NCBI GenBank assembly: GCA_016713535.1
Contig: JADJOY010000010.1
Location: 124,001 to 188,000 of the forward strand
Direction: 5' to 3'
Origin: JADJOY01 sp016713535 [NCBI: Deltaproteobacteria bacterium]
GTDB lineage: Bacteria > JADJOY01
DNA length: 64,000 nt
The translations under genes were made by a program, and so were the position numbers. Under the pieces are notes generated by a model, which saw nothing but the letters and a program-made list of their open reading frames with translations, was not told where the DNA came from and searched no databases. Positions 44,269-53,693 of the stretch are shown here, piece after piece (the stretch's first letter is position 1; every line of letters starts with the position of its first letter).

Positions 44269-45339
44269 TGAAACGCACTGGCTCGGCTGCTCCGACGCAC
44301 GATCGCCGCTCACCGCGGCGTCTCGGTCTCGCGCTGGCCCTGGCCACCGCGGCCCACGGCGCCTGCACCTTACCAGGTCGGGCAACGACTTCGTCCTCAC
44401 CGGCTGCAACCTCGTCATCAAGAACGCGCGGGCTCGACCACCACCAACGGCCTCGGCAACATCATCGTCGGCTACAACGAGAGCCGCGGCGGCGGCGCCG
44501 ACGCGCGCACCGGCTCGCACAACATCGTCGTCGGCGCGAAGAACAACTTCACGCGCTTCGGCGGGATCGTCGCCGGCTACCAGAACGCGATCCAGGGCGA
44601 CTATGCGTGCGTGAACGGCGGCTCGGAGAACATCTTCGCCGGGGTCCTACTCGGCGATCAACGGCGGGCGCGTGAACGCCTCGGTCGGCGCCTACAGCGC
44701 GATCACCGGCGGCCAGTACGCGACGACTGGGGCGGCCCGCTCGTGGTGGGCGGCTGGGCCAACACTGCGGGTGCGAACTTCGCGACCGTCGTCGGCGGGC
44801 GCGACAACAAAGCCACCAGCGAGACACCCGCCGATCCCTACACGGTCGCGTACACCACGGTCGTGGGCGGCCAGGACAACGAGGCGAGCGGCTCCTACGC
44901 GTGCACCGTCGGCGGCGCCCACAACTTCGCGACCGGTGACAACGCCCTCGCCGCGGGTGGCGAGGACAACACCTCCGAGGGCCTCTCCACCACGATCGCC
45001 GGCGGCGAGCTCAACGTCGCCAGCACCCAGTGCGCGGCGATCTCGGGTGGCTACCAGAACACCGCCGTCGGCATGTGGTCGAGCGTGAGCGGCGGCTTCC
45101 AGAACCAGGCGAGCGCGAGCTACGCGCACGTCGCGGGCGGGGAGGGCAACGTCGCCAGCGGCCTGAGCGCCGCGGTGTGCGGCGGCGGACAGAACAACGC
45201 CACCTACACCCGCTCGACGGTCTCGGGCGGCTACGACAACACCGCGAGCGGACCGAGCGCCACGGTCTCGGGCGGCCACCTGCGCAGCGCGGCCGGCGAA
45301 TACGACTGGGTCGCCGGAGCGAACTGGCAGGATCAGTAA
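44269..45339 (+). CDS. Secreted YadA-head-like repeat protein (several frameshifts)
   Basis: ATG at 44269 after GGGAGGAG gives MKRTGSAAPTHDRRSPRRLG and a signal peptide ending near AHGACTL. Frame changes at about 44375, 44428, 44642 and 44730 are needed to follow SGNDFVLTGCNLVIKNA, then GLGNIIVGYNESRGGG, GSHNIVVGAKNNFT, SYSAINGGRVNASVG and GPLVVGGWANTAG. From there an unbroken series of ~14-residue repeats runs to the end (SGGYQNTAVGMWSSV, SGGFQNQASASYAHV, AGGEGNVASGLSAAV), the left-handed beta-roll pattern of trimeric adhesin heads. It has no obvious anchor domain. Likely a secreted or surface protein. Four breaks in 360 bases may mean poor sequence or a decaying gene. Confidence 0.7.
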
Positions 45340-45651
45340 CGCCGAGGAGGGCGTTTCGCGCAGCGTTCGAGAGCGGCGCGGTCGTTACGAAACGGTGTCG
45401 AGGGCTGCGGACCGATTTCCAATCGTTACCGCGCGCGGCGGCTGAACTTCGGCCGCGCTCGGCGCCGCTCGCGGCCGCCGTCCGCTCGCGCGCTGCGCCG
45501 AGCCCCAATCCGTGGTGGCACGGCGCTCCAACGGTGTCCGGCGCGGGCACCCGTTGCCGAGTGAATTCGCGGCGATGACGCACGGCATCGATTGGCGATG
45601 GCGTCGACGCCACCCCCAGCTCCGTCGTCCCGTCTCGGGGGAGACGCAACC
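45340..45651. other. Intergenic region
   Basis: About 310 bases without a supported gene or clear hairpin of the dispersed family. It should contain the promoter of the multihaem cytochrome gene; GGGGGAG lies nine bases before its ATG at 45652. Confidence 0.5.
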
Positions 45652-47978
45652 ATGCGCACGCTCAAACCGCACTCGTGGGCGGCCGCCCTGCTGGCACTCC
45701 TCCTCGCCAGCAGCGCGACCGCCGCCACCGCTTCCAAGCCCGCCGCCGCTCCCGCGCCGGCGCCGGCCGCCGTCGCCAAGGCCGAGCCGGCCGCGGCCGC
45801 CGCCGAAGAAGCGACGCCCGCCGAAGATCTCCCCACCAACGAGGACTGCCTCGGCTGCCACGACGACGAGACGCTCACGGAGACGCTGCCCGACGGCAAG
45901 GAGATCTCCGTCTACACCGACCCCAAGAAGTTCGACGCCTCGGTGCACGGCTCGCTCGCGTGCGTCGACTGCCACTCGACGCTCGAGGAGGTCCCCCACG
46001 ACGACGTGCTGCCCAAGGTCGACTGCGCGAGCTGCCACGAAGACGAGGCCAAGGACTACGCCACCAGCATCCACGGCATGAGCAAGTCGATGGGTGCCTC
46101 GGCCGCCGCGGGCTGCGCGGACTGCCACGGCAAGCACGACATCCTCGCCGCCGACGACACCGAGTCGCGCGTCTACAAGATGAACCTCCCCAAGACCTGC
46201 GCGAGCTGCCACTCGAGCCCGGGCCTCACCAAGGAGTACCGGATGCGCTACCCGGAGGCTCCCGACCAGTACTCGGAGAGCATCCACGGCCACGCGCTGC
46301 TCAAGATGGGCTTGATCGTCGCGCCGTCCTGCAACGACTGCCACGGCGTCCACAACATCCGCCGCGCGGTCGACCGCAGCTCACCGATCAACCACGCGAA
46401 CATCGCGAAGACCTGCGGCAAGTGCCACGTCACGGTCGAGAAGACCTACGAGGGCAGCATCCACGGCCAGCTCCTCGCCAAGGGCGACCCGCGCGGCCCG
46501 GTGTGCAGCGACTGCCACAGCGCCCACGAGATCACCTCGCCCGAGGCCGGCGGCAACTTCAAGAAGCTCGTGAGCGACGAGCGCTGCGGCGGCTGCCACG
46601 TCGACCGCCTGACCCACTACCGCGAGACCTACCACGGCAAGGCGATGGCGCTCGGGCAGCCCAACCGCGCGTCGGCGGTGGCGGCGTGCTTCGACTGCCA
46701 CGGCTACCACGACGTCCGCAAGCAGGACGATCCGGCGTCGCACCTGTCGCCGGCCAACATCCTCGGCACCTGCCAGGAAGTGCCACCCGGGCGCGACCGC
46801 GGGCTTCACCGAATACATCCCGCACGCGAACCACATGGACAGCAAGAACTACCCGGCGCTGCACGTGACGTTCGTGTTCATGACCTCGCTCTTGGTCGGC
46901 ACCTTCGGGTTCTTCGGGCTGCACACGCTGTTCTGGCTGTTCCGCTCCGGCTACCTCTTCCTCACGGACTCGAAGACCTTCCGCGAGGCCAAGGTGCAGG
47001 CGCAGATCGGCGACGAGTGGTTCACGCGCTTCCTGCCGCTCGAGCGCATGCTCCACTTCATGCTGGTGTCGAGCTTCCTTCTTGCTCGTGATCACCGGCA
47101 TGCCGCTGAAGTTCTATTACGCGGGGTGGGCGCAGACGATCTTCCGGCTCTTCGGCGGGGCACCGGTCGCGCGCACCATGCACCACTTCGCCGCGTTCAT
47201 CATGTTCGTGACGTTCACGGTGCACGTGATCGAGATCGTGGCGACGCTGCTCCGCCACGGGGGTGACCTGCGCGATCCCGAGAGCGGCAAGATCGAGCTG
47301 AGCCGGATGTGGGGCGTGGTCTTCGGGCCGGACTCGATGATGCTCACGGGCCAGGACTGGCACGACTTCGTCGCGCACCAGAAGTGGTTCTTCGGCAAGG
47401 GCCCGCGGCCCCAGTTCGACCGCTGGACCTACTGGGAGAAGTTCGACTACTTCGGCGTGTTCTGGGGCGTCGCGGTGATCGGGCTCTCCGGCCTGATCAT
47501 GTGGTTCCCGGTGTTCTTCACCAAGTTCCTGCCGGGCTGGATCATCAACCTGGCGCTGGTGGTGCACTCCGACGAGGCGCTGCTCGCCGCCGGCTTCATC
47601 TTCACGTTCCACTTCTTCAACACCCACTTCCGCCTCGAGAAGTTCCCGATGGACACGGTGATCTTCTCGGGCCGCATCTCGAAGACCGAGCTACTCCACG
47701 AGCGCAAGCGCTGGTACGACCGGCTGGTCGCCGAGAAGCGTCTCGACGACTACCGGGTGAAGGACGACTGGCAGGGCTGGAAGAACATCCACCGCTCGTT
47801 CGGCTACACGTTCTTCGGCGTCGGCGTGGTGCTGCTCGCGCTCATCATCTACGCGATGGCGTCGCGGCTCGGCTCCGCCGAGAACGGCCCGACGCCCGAA
47901 GGCGTGACGCCGAGCACGACCGTGAGCCAGCCGGTCGCCCCGGCGGCGGCGCACCCGGCGAGCGAGAAGGCCGAGTGA
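45652..47978 (+). CDS. 11-haem cytochrome c fused to cytochrome b (CbcL-like quinol dehydrogenase; two frameshifts)
   Basis: Signal peptide (AALLALLLASSATA), an Ala/Pro linker, then ten CxxCH motifs in frame (CLGCH, CVDCH, CASCH, CADCH, CASCH, CNDCH, CGKCH, CSDCH, CGGCH, CFDCH). An extra base near 46784 hides an eleventh (TCQKCHPGATAGFTEY). The second frame has helices starting VTFVFMTSLLVGTFGFFGL; an extra base near 47080 leads to LLVITGMPLKFYYAGW and the rest of a six-helix b-type domain with paired His (HHFAAFIMF, TVHVIEIV, ALVVHSDEALL). Corrected length ~774. Multihaem c plus FdnI/HydC-type b domain is the plan of Geobacter CbcL, which oxidises menaquinol and sends electrons outward. The same role is inferred here; the haem count differs. 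Confidence 0.85.
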
Positions 47979-48001
47979 GCCGGTAGGCAGGCGCGAGATG
48001 T

Positions 48002-48040
48002 GCCGAAAGAGGCCCCTGGGGGCCTCTTTCGGCGTTTCTA
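48002..48040 (+). terminator. Strong stem-loop terminator after the cytochrome gene
   Basis: A perfect 15-bp stem, arms at 48002-48016 and 48019-48033 (GCCGAAAGAGGCCCC and its complement), with a minimal loop, followed by GTTTCT. It lies 24 bases after the cytochrome stop. It is the best terminator in the window and, being symmetrical, could also act on the minus strand. Confidence 0.85.
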
Positions 48041-48108
48041 GGGCCTATTTTGTGGGAATCCGGGGAAAATTGTAAGCAGATTGTTACGATTTCTGCTGGC
48101 AACTATTT

Positions 48109-48144
48109 GCGAATTCCTGCTGGCAGTTGCCAGCAGGAATTCGC
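48109..48144. repeat. 17-bp perfect palindrome in an AT-rich island
   Basis: Arms 48109-48125 (GCGAATTCCTGCTGGCA) and 48128-48144 are exact complements, separated by GT. A partial third copy (CTGCTGGCAA) stands just upstream at ~48093. The surrounding 48041-48150 is far richer in A+T than anything else here (TTGTGGGAATC, GGAAAATTGTAAGC). It is not part of the GC-hairpin family. It could be a protein-binding site, the end of a small mobile element, or an RNA hairpin. Confidence 0.75.
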
Positions 48145-48186
48145 TCCGGCAATCACGGCGATCCGCGACCTCGGCGAGGTGCGCGC

Positions 48187-48448
48187 CGGCGCGTATCGCC
48201 GGGCACGCGACGCGTGCCCCTCCACCGTCGACGCGGGCGACCTTGCTGGAGCGCGGCTGCTCCGCAGACTGCCGACGCCCCGGCCCGCCGGAGGCGGGCC
48301 CTCCAGACCTGCGGGGAACGACGCCGTCGACGATGCGTGTGACGAGGCGTATCGCCGGGCACGCGACGCGTGCCCCTCCACCGTCGACGCGGGAGACCTG
48401 GCCCCCGGCCAGCGCTCTCGACGTAGGGGCGGGGCCTGTCCCCGCCCG
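48187..48448. repeat. Hairpin array between cytochrome and pcm
   Basis: No gene. Contains GGGCACGC-GAC-GCGTGCCC twice (48201-48219, 48357-48375), each preceded by GCGTATCGCC and followed by CTCCACCGTCGACGCGGG, so a ~45-base unit is repeated. Between them is GGCCCGCC-GGA-GGCGGGCC (~48290-48305), and at 48423-48448 GTAG plus GGCGGGG-CCTGT-CCCCGCC. Confidence 0.75.
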
Positions 48449-48463
48449 GGAGACGGCGACGGG

Positions 48464-49141
48464 TCAGGCTTCCCAGCCCTGCGCGCCGATCAGGGGGACG
48501 AACGCGACGCCGCCGAGGTCGTCCTCCTCGAAGCGATCGTCGAAGGTCCGCACCACCCGTACCAGCGTCTGCGCGTTCTTCATGGCGCCGACCGGCATCA
48601 CCAGCCGCCCACCCACGGCGAGCTGGGCGAGCAGCGCGCGCGGCACCGTGGGGCCGCCCGCCGTCGCCACGATCGCGTCGAACGGTGCCGCCTCGGGCCA
48701 GCCGAGTGTGCCGTCGCCGACCCGCACGCGCACATTCGCGTAGCCGAGCTCGGCGAGCCGCGCCCGCGCCGACGCGGCGAGCCCCTCGTGGCGCTCGATC
48801 GTGTCCACCTCGCGCGCGCACTCGGCGAGCACCGCCGCGGCGTAGCCCGAGCCGGTGCCGATCTCGAGCACGCGGTCGCCGGGCCCGAGCTCGAGGGCCT
48901 CGGTCATGAGCGCCACCACGTAGGGCTGCGAGATCGTCTGGCCGTGACCGATCGGAAGCGGCCGATCGTCGTACGCGAAGTCCACCGAGTCGGGCGGCAC
49001 GAAGCGCTCGCGCGGCACCCGGCTCATGGCGCGCAGCACGTTCGGATCGCGCACCCCGCGGCGCGCGATCTGATCCGTCACCATCGCGCGGCGAGCGCGC
49101 TCGAAGCGCGTCTCGTGGTCCTGCCCGTTCCCGCGACTCAT
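48464..49141 (-). CDS. pcm: Protein-L-isoaspartate O-methyltransferase
   Basis: 225 residues. The family motifs are all present: MVTDQIARRGVRDPNVLRAM at the N-terminus, VPRERFVPP, ISQPYVVALMTEAL (post-motif substrate region), VLEIGTGSGYAAAVLAE (SAM-binding motif I), FDAIVATAGGPTVPRALLAQL and GGRLVMPVG. The enzyme uses S-adenosylmethionine to methylate isoaspartyl residues in aged proteins so that they can be repaired. Length matches the family. It is the last gene of a minus-strand run; the glycosyltransferase ends 58 bases upstream. Confidence 0.96.
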   Translation of the reverse strand: MSRGNGQDHETRFERARRAMVTDQIARRGVRDPNVLRAMSRVPRERFVPPDSVDFAYDDRPLPIGHGQTISQPYVVALMTEALELGPGDRVLEIGTGSGYAAAVLAECAREVDTIERHEGLAASARARLAELGYANVRVRVGDGTLGWPEAAPFDAIVATAGGPTVPRALLAQLAVGGRLVMPVGAMKNAQTLVRVVRTFDDRFEEDDLGGVAFVPLIGAQGWEA

Positions 49142-49199
49142 CGCTCCCCCCGCAACGAAGGGTGGCTGATCGACGAGGATGGCGGCAGCACCGCCCGCG

Positions 49200-51068
49200 T
49201 CACCCGCCGGGAGGGACGAGGTCGATCCGGAACACCTGGAGCGCGAGGCGGCGGCGGTCCGAGGACGCCGGGTCGTGCTCGGCGGGGACGAAGGCCCGGC
49301 TCGCCGCGAGCGTCACCGGCGCCACCGACTGGGCGAGGCAGTCGGCGGGTAGCGGCACGCGAAGCGTGGCGCGTACGCCCGGCGAGAGCGGGGTGGGCGC
49401 GAGCAGCGCGTCGCACGCGATCACCACCAGCGTCGGCGCTTCGCCGGCGCCGCCGATCGCGGGCGCGGCCGCGTCGATCGCGAGCTCGGTGCGCGCCGAC
49501 GCGGAGTCGCCGCCGCGTACGATCTGCAGCGCGGCGCGATCCTCCATCCACCGCCAGCGCGCCTCCCCGCGCTGCTCGAGCGGCTGCCAGCCCGAGCCGA
49601 GGAAGACCACCGCCTCGCTCACGAAAACCTCCGGCGGATCGATCGTCACCAGCCGCGCGAGCCCCTCCTCCATCGTGAAGCGCACGAGCGGCTCGCCCAC
49701 CACGTCCCGCCACGCGCTGAGCGTGAGGTTGCGCTTCCCCGGCACCGGCTGCACCACGCCCTCCAGGCTCCGCGTCCGCCACGACGGCGCGAGGTAGCGC
49801 AGCGGGATGCGGAAGTCGTCGTCGCGGTGAATCACCGCGCGCCCGCGCTCGACCCGCGGCTCGAGCCAGCGCACCGCCTGGACGAGCGGGATGTCGTTCG
49901 CACGGAGATCGCGGGCGCGGGGCCAGGTCCACGCGCCGAGGATCAGCACGAGGGCAAGCAAGATCCGCCGCCCCCACCGCTCCTCGAGCACGTGAGCGAA
50001 GGCGCTCGGCGCCGCGGCTGCGCAGGTCGCGACCAGCGGCACCAGGTACACGTGGTAGCGGTAGCGGGTGGTCGAGAGATTGACCGCGTCCACGAACGCG
50101 TAAGGCAGGAAGAAGGTCGCGAGGATCAGCGCCGCGCGCGGGCGCGAGCGCGGGCGCGAGCGCGCGAGCGACGCCAGGCCGATCACGGCCAGCGCCACGA
50201 TCCCCCATCCCACCGCAGGGATCCCCCACGGCGCGACCCACACGTCGCGCAGCACGCTCGCGAGCTTGGCGAGCGAGGGGTCCGACGCGAGCACGCGGTC
50301 GTGCTCGTAGATCGAGGCGGCGAGGGCGTGCATCGCGGTGAGCAGCGGTGCCAGCCCGCCGGTGTCCACGATCAGCGGCACCAGCCACGCGAGGTTGCCG
50401 ACCGTGAACGCGACCAGGATCGCGAGCGCGGCGCTCCACTCGCGACGCCAGAGCCGCGGCAGCGTCACCCACGCCAAGGCCGGCAGTACCACGAAGCACG
50501 ACGCCGAGCGGATCCCCACCGCCGCGGCGCCCACCAGCGCGCCCGCCACCAGTCGCGCCGTCGAGCGGCGCTCGGTGCCGCCGAGGAAGAGCACCACCGC
50601 GGCGAGGGTCGCGCACACGCCGGTGAGCTCGGTGAGCGCGCGCAGCGAGGTGATCCACACCACCGGGTTGGCGGCGAAGAGCAGCGCGGCGAGGTAGCTC
50701 TCGCGCTCACCCACGTAGCGCCGCGCGAGGCGCGCCACCAAGAGCGTCGCCCCCACGCACGCGAGCGCGCTCAGCGCGGTGAGCGAGCGCACCGGGTCGT
50801 GGAGTACCAGGCGCACGATCCGCCCCAGCACGATGAACACGGGGTAGCCGGGCGGGTGCGGCCGGTCGACGCGGACGTCGAAGTCGTCGAGCGCCGCGCC
50901 GAACTGGTACTCGTCCACCTCCGTGTAGGCGTGGGCGAGGTAGGGCAGGCGGGTCGCGAGCACCGCCGCCGCGAGCGCCCACGGCACCCAGCGCGGCGCC
51001 GGCTCGGCCGCTCCGTCGCCCGGTCCGCGTAGCGCGGGGGCTCGTCCCCCGCCAGCTCCCTCGCTCAC
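49200..51068 (-). CDS. Glycosyltransferase-family-39-like integral membrane protein
   Basis: Up to 622 residues if started at the GTG at 51068 (GTGA overlap with the oxidoreductase stop). The first luminal loop holds YTEVDEYQFGAAL, with the acidic DE of GT39/PMT-type enzymes, and RPHPPGYPVFIVLGRI. Ten or more helices follow (e.g. ALACVGATLLVARLA, SYLAALLFAANPVVWI, LVAFTVGNLAWLVPLIV), then a ~230-residue extracytoplasmic C-terminal domain. Such enzymes transfer sugars from polyprenyl phosphate. A GC hairpin (51034-51052) lies inside the first codons, so the true start may be the GTG at 50987. Acceptor unknown. Confidence 0.82.
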   Translation of the reverse strand: MSEGAGGGRAPALRGPGDGAAEPAPRWVPWALAAAVLATRLPYLAHAYTEVDEYQFGAALDDFDVRVDRPHPPGYPVFIVLGRIVRLVLHDPVRSLTALSALACVGATLLVARLARRYVGERESYLAALLFAANPVVWITSLRALTELTGVCATLAAVVLFLGGTERRSTARLVAGALVGAAAVGIRSASCFVVLPALAWVTLPRLWRREWSAALAILVAFTVGNLAWLVPLIVDTGGLAPLLTAMHALAASIYEHDRVLASDPSLAKLASVLRDVWVAPWGIPAVGWGIVALAVIGLASLARSRPRSRPRAALILATFFLPYAFVDAVNLSTTRYRYHVYLVPLVATCAAAAPSAFAHVLEERWGRRILLALVLILGAWTWPRARDLRANDIPLVQAVRWLEPRVERGRAVIHRDDDFRIPLRYLAPSWRTRSLEGVVQPVPGKRNLTLSAWRDVVGEPLVRFTMEEGLARLVTIDPPEVFVSEAVVFLGSGWQPLEQRGEARWRWMEDRAALQIVRGGDSASARTELAIDAAAPAIGGAGEAPTLVVIACDALLAPTPLSPGVRATLRVPLPADCLAQSVAPVTLAASRAFVPAEHDPASSDRRRLALQVFRIDLVPPGG

Positions 51069-53080
51069 GCCGCCGCGCTGGCGCGGGCAGCGGAAACCTT
51101 GACCGGGATGCCCGTCATCACGTGCTGGCCCGAGAGCCACTCGATGGCGTCCGGCCCGCTCGGGATGAGCGCGTTGACGTTGGCGCCCGGCAGCCCGTGC
51201 GGGATCACGATCGTGCCGAGGGCGAGGCCGTCCGCGGCGCGCGCCTCGAGCGTGAGCCGGCCCGCGGCGGTCTCGACCACGACACTCTCGCCCTCGGTGA
51301 CCCCGAGCTCCGCCAGGTCGTCGACGCCGAGCCACGCCACCCGCTCGGGCTCGCCGTCGTGGGTGGCGCCGTGGATCCAGCTGTTGTGGCCGAGGCGGCG
51401 GCGGCGCGTGAGCAGCACGAACTCGCCCTTGGCCGGCATCCCGGTGCTCTGCTCGAGGCGCTCGAGGTCGTCGGTGAAGCTCGGGTCCCAGAAGCGCATC
51501 TGGTGGCCGGGCGTGAGCGGACCGCGGCCCAGGTACTTGCCGGGCTTGGGTCTCAGGCCGCGCAGCCCGTAGCGCGGCTTGGGCAGGAGCCGGCTCTCGG
51601 CGAGGCGCGCGGGCCAGCTCGTCTTGGAGGTGAGGCCCATGGCGCGCGCGAGATCGGAGAGGACCACCGCGTCGTGGCGCGCCTCGCCGGGCGGCTCCAT
51701 GGCGGCGCCTGCGACCTGCACCAGCGGCGTCGTCTGGAAAGGCACCGTGGTGGTCGCGAAGTCCCAGCGCTCGAGCCACGTCGAGGACGGCAGCAGCACG
51801 TCGGCGAGGCGGCCGGTGTCGTTCTCGAAGTGATCGACGCACACCAGGTAGTCGAGCTGCTTGAAGGCCTGCAGCAGCCGCTCGCCGCCCGGGATGGAGG
51901 TGACCGGGTTGCCGGCGATCACGATCAGGGCGCGGATCTGCTCGGGGCCGACGGTGAGGATCTCGTCGGCGAGGATGCCGCCGGGCAGCGTGCCCATCAC
52001 GCTCGGGAAGCGGCCGATGCGGCTCCACAGCTCGCGATCGAGGCCCGCCGAGCGGTAGGCCTTCGCCATCATCAGCGCCGCCGGGTGGAAGAGCGAGCCG
52101 CCGGTGGCGTCGAGGTTGCCGGTCACGAACGAGAGCGCCTGGAGCGCCGTGCACGCCAGCGTGCCGAAGCCGCTCTGGTTGACGCCCACCGAGAGGTGGA
52201 AGGCGACACTCTTGGCGCTCGCGATGCGGTCGACGAGCGCCAAGATGCGCTCGGCCGGGCTGCCGGTGCGCGCGGCGGCGCGCGCGATCGACACGTCGGC
52301 CGCTGCCGCGAGGAGCTCGTCGAGGCCGGTCACGCGGCGATCGAGGAGGCGATTCGCAGGCGCCGTCTGCGCGAGCTGGTGGAGGAGCGCCAGGATGAGC
52401 CACAGATCGGTGCCGGGGCGGATCGGCAGGTGCTGGCCGCAGCGCTCGGCACTCTCGCTCCTGCGCGGGTCGATCCAGATCACGTCGCCGCCGCGCTTGA
52501 CCAGCTCGTCGAACACCAGCGAGCCGCCCTCGAGATGCACGAAGCTCGCCTGGCTCACCAGCGGGTTCGAGCCGAACATCACCGCGAGCTCGGTGTTCGC
52601 GAAGTCCGGCACCGGATGGATCATCGGGCTGCCGTGGATCACCTTCGCGGCGGCGAACTTGTTGTTGCAGTCCTGGCTTCCGGCGCTGAAGACGTTGCGC
52701 GAGTCGAGTGCCGTGAGGAAGCCGAGCAGCCCGAAGCTGCCGAGGGCGTTGAACGCGAGCGGATTGCCGAAGTAGACGCCGATCGAGTTGGGGCCGTGGT
52801 GCTCGAGGATCGGCTTCAAGCCGCGGGCGGCGGCGGCGAGGGCGTCGCTCCAGGTCGCGGGCGAGAGCGTGCCGTCGGGGCTGCGGAGCAGCGGGTGACG
52901 CAGCCGCTCCGGGTGGGTCGCGAGCTCGAGGAAGCGGGTGCCCTTCGCGCACGCGAAGCCGCGGCTCGTCGGGTGCTCCTTGTCGGGACGGATCTTGATC
53001 GGCGTGCCGCGCTCGTCGCTCTCGACGACGAGCCCGCACGCGGCTTCGCAGATCCGGCAGTACGTCCGAGCGGTTTTCAT
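51065..53080 (-). CDS. Molybdopterin oxidoreductase (DMSO reductase superfamily)
   Basis: 671 residues starting MKTARTYCRICEAACGLVVE. The N-terminal 4Fe-4S site is C-x2-C-x3-C plus a later FACAKG. Pterin-binding segments follow: GVYFGNPLAFNALGS, AGSQDCNNKFAAAKVIHG (Cys at the position where a Mo/W ligand is expected), VMFGSNPLVSQASF, VIWIDPRRSESA, HLPIRPGTDLWLILALLH, and the C-terminal beta-barrel domain with LTRRRRLGHNSWIHG. No Tat signal, so it is likely cytoplasmic, of the formate dehydrogenase/nitrate reductase-like broad group; the substrate cannot be named. No partner Fe-S or haem subunit lies next to it. It precedes the glycosyltransferase with a four-base overlap. Confidence 0.9.
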   Translation of the reverse strand: MKTARTYCRICEAACGLVVESDERGTPIKIRPDKEHPTSRGFACAKGTRFLELATHPERLRHPLLRSPDGTLSPATWSDALAAAARGLKPILEHHGPNSIGVYFGNPLAFNALGSFGLLGFLTALDSRNVFSAGSQDCNNKFAAAKVIHGSPMIHPVPDFANTELAVMFGSNPLVSQASFVHLEGGSLVFDELVKRGGDVIWIDPRRSESAERCGQHLPIRPGTDLWLILALLHQLAQTAPANRLLDRRVTGLDELLAAAADVSIARAAARTGSPAERILALVDRIASAKSVAFHLSVGVNQSGFGTLACTALQALSFVTGNLDATGGSLFHPAALMMAKAYRSAGLDRELWSRIGRFPSVMGTLPGGILADEILTVGPEQIRALIVIAGNPVTSIPGGERLLQAFKQLDYLVCVDHFENDTGRLADVLLPSSTWLERWDFATTTVPFQTTPLVQVAGAAMEPPGEARHDAVVLSDLARAMGLTSKTSWPARLAESRLLPKPRYGLRGLRPKPGKYLGRGPLTPGHQMRFWDPSFTDDLERLEQSTGMPAKGEFVLLTRRRRLGHNSWIHGATHDGEPERVAWLGVDDLAELGVTEGESVVVETAAGRLTLEARAADGLALGTIVIPHGLPGANVNALIPSGPDAIEWLSGQHVMTGIPVKVSAARASAAA

Positions 53081-53693
53081 GGGCGGATCCCGAGCCGTGC
53101 CAGCGGCGACAGAGTACGGAGTGACGCCGTGGGTGTCGACCGAGCGAGACGTACGGGAATCGACTGGATCGCCGATGCCGGCGCCATCCCGTATCGCCGG
53201 GCACGCGACGCGTGCCCCTCCACCGATCGGCGCGACTCGCGTGCCCGCCACGCGTTCGCCTGGAACCGTAGGGGCGGGGCCTGTCCCCGCCCGCGGCGCC
53301 GATTCAGCCTTGGCCGAGGCCGGACTCGATCGCGTCCGTGCCCGGGGCCAATCCCCGGCCCGCCGGAGGCGGGCCCTCCAGACCGAGACTGAGCGGGGTC
53401 GATCGCAGGAATCGAGCGGGATCGCCGATGCCCGCGCCGTCGCGTATCGCCGGGCACGCGACGCGTGCCCCTCCCGTTTTTCGATCGGATCGATCCTCGC
53501 GCGCCCCTCCACGGTCTAGAGGGACCGCCCCCGGCGGCTCGCCGATCCGCGACCACGTCGCGGCGCCGGTGGCGTGGATCGCTGGACCGCGGCGACAGGT
53601 ACCGCGATCGGCGTCGTGGGCACGCGACGCGTGCCCGCCACGCGTTCGCCTGGAACCGTAGGGGCGGGGCCAGTCCCCGCCCGCGGCGCCGAT
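53081..53693. repeat. Hairpin-rich spacer between oxidoreductase and recQ
   Basis: No gene in 613 bases. It holds GGGCACGC-GAC-GCGTGCCC at 53199, 53452 and 53618; GGCGGGG-CC(T/A)GT-CCCCGCC with GTAG flank at 53268 and 53658; and GGCCCGCC-GGA-GGCGGGCC near 53357. A 78-base block (53241-53318) is repeated at 53631-53708 and includes the last bases of recQ. Confidence 0.8.

Noticed and set aside
48081-48743. Plus-strand open frame beginning in the AT-rich island
   Set aside because: After ~20 residues it reads the GC hairpin repeats and the antisense of pcm; no ribosome site.
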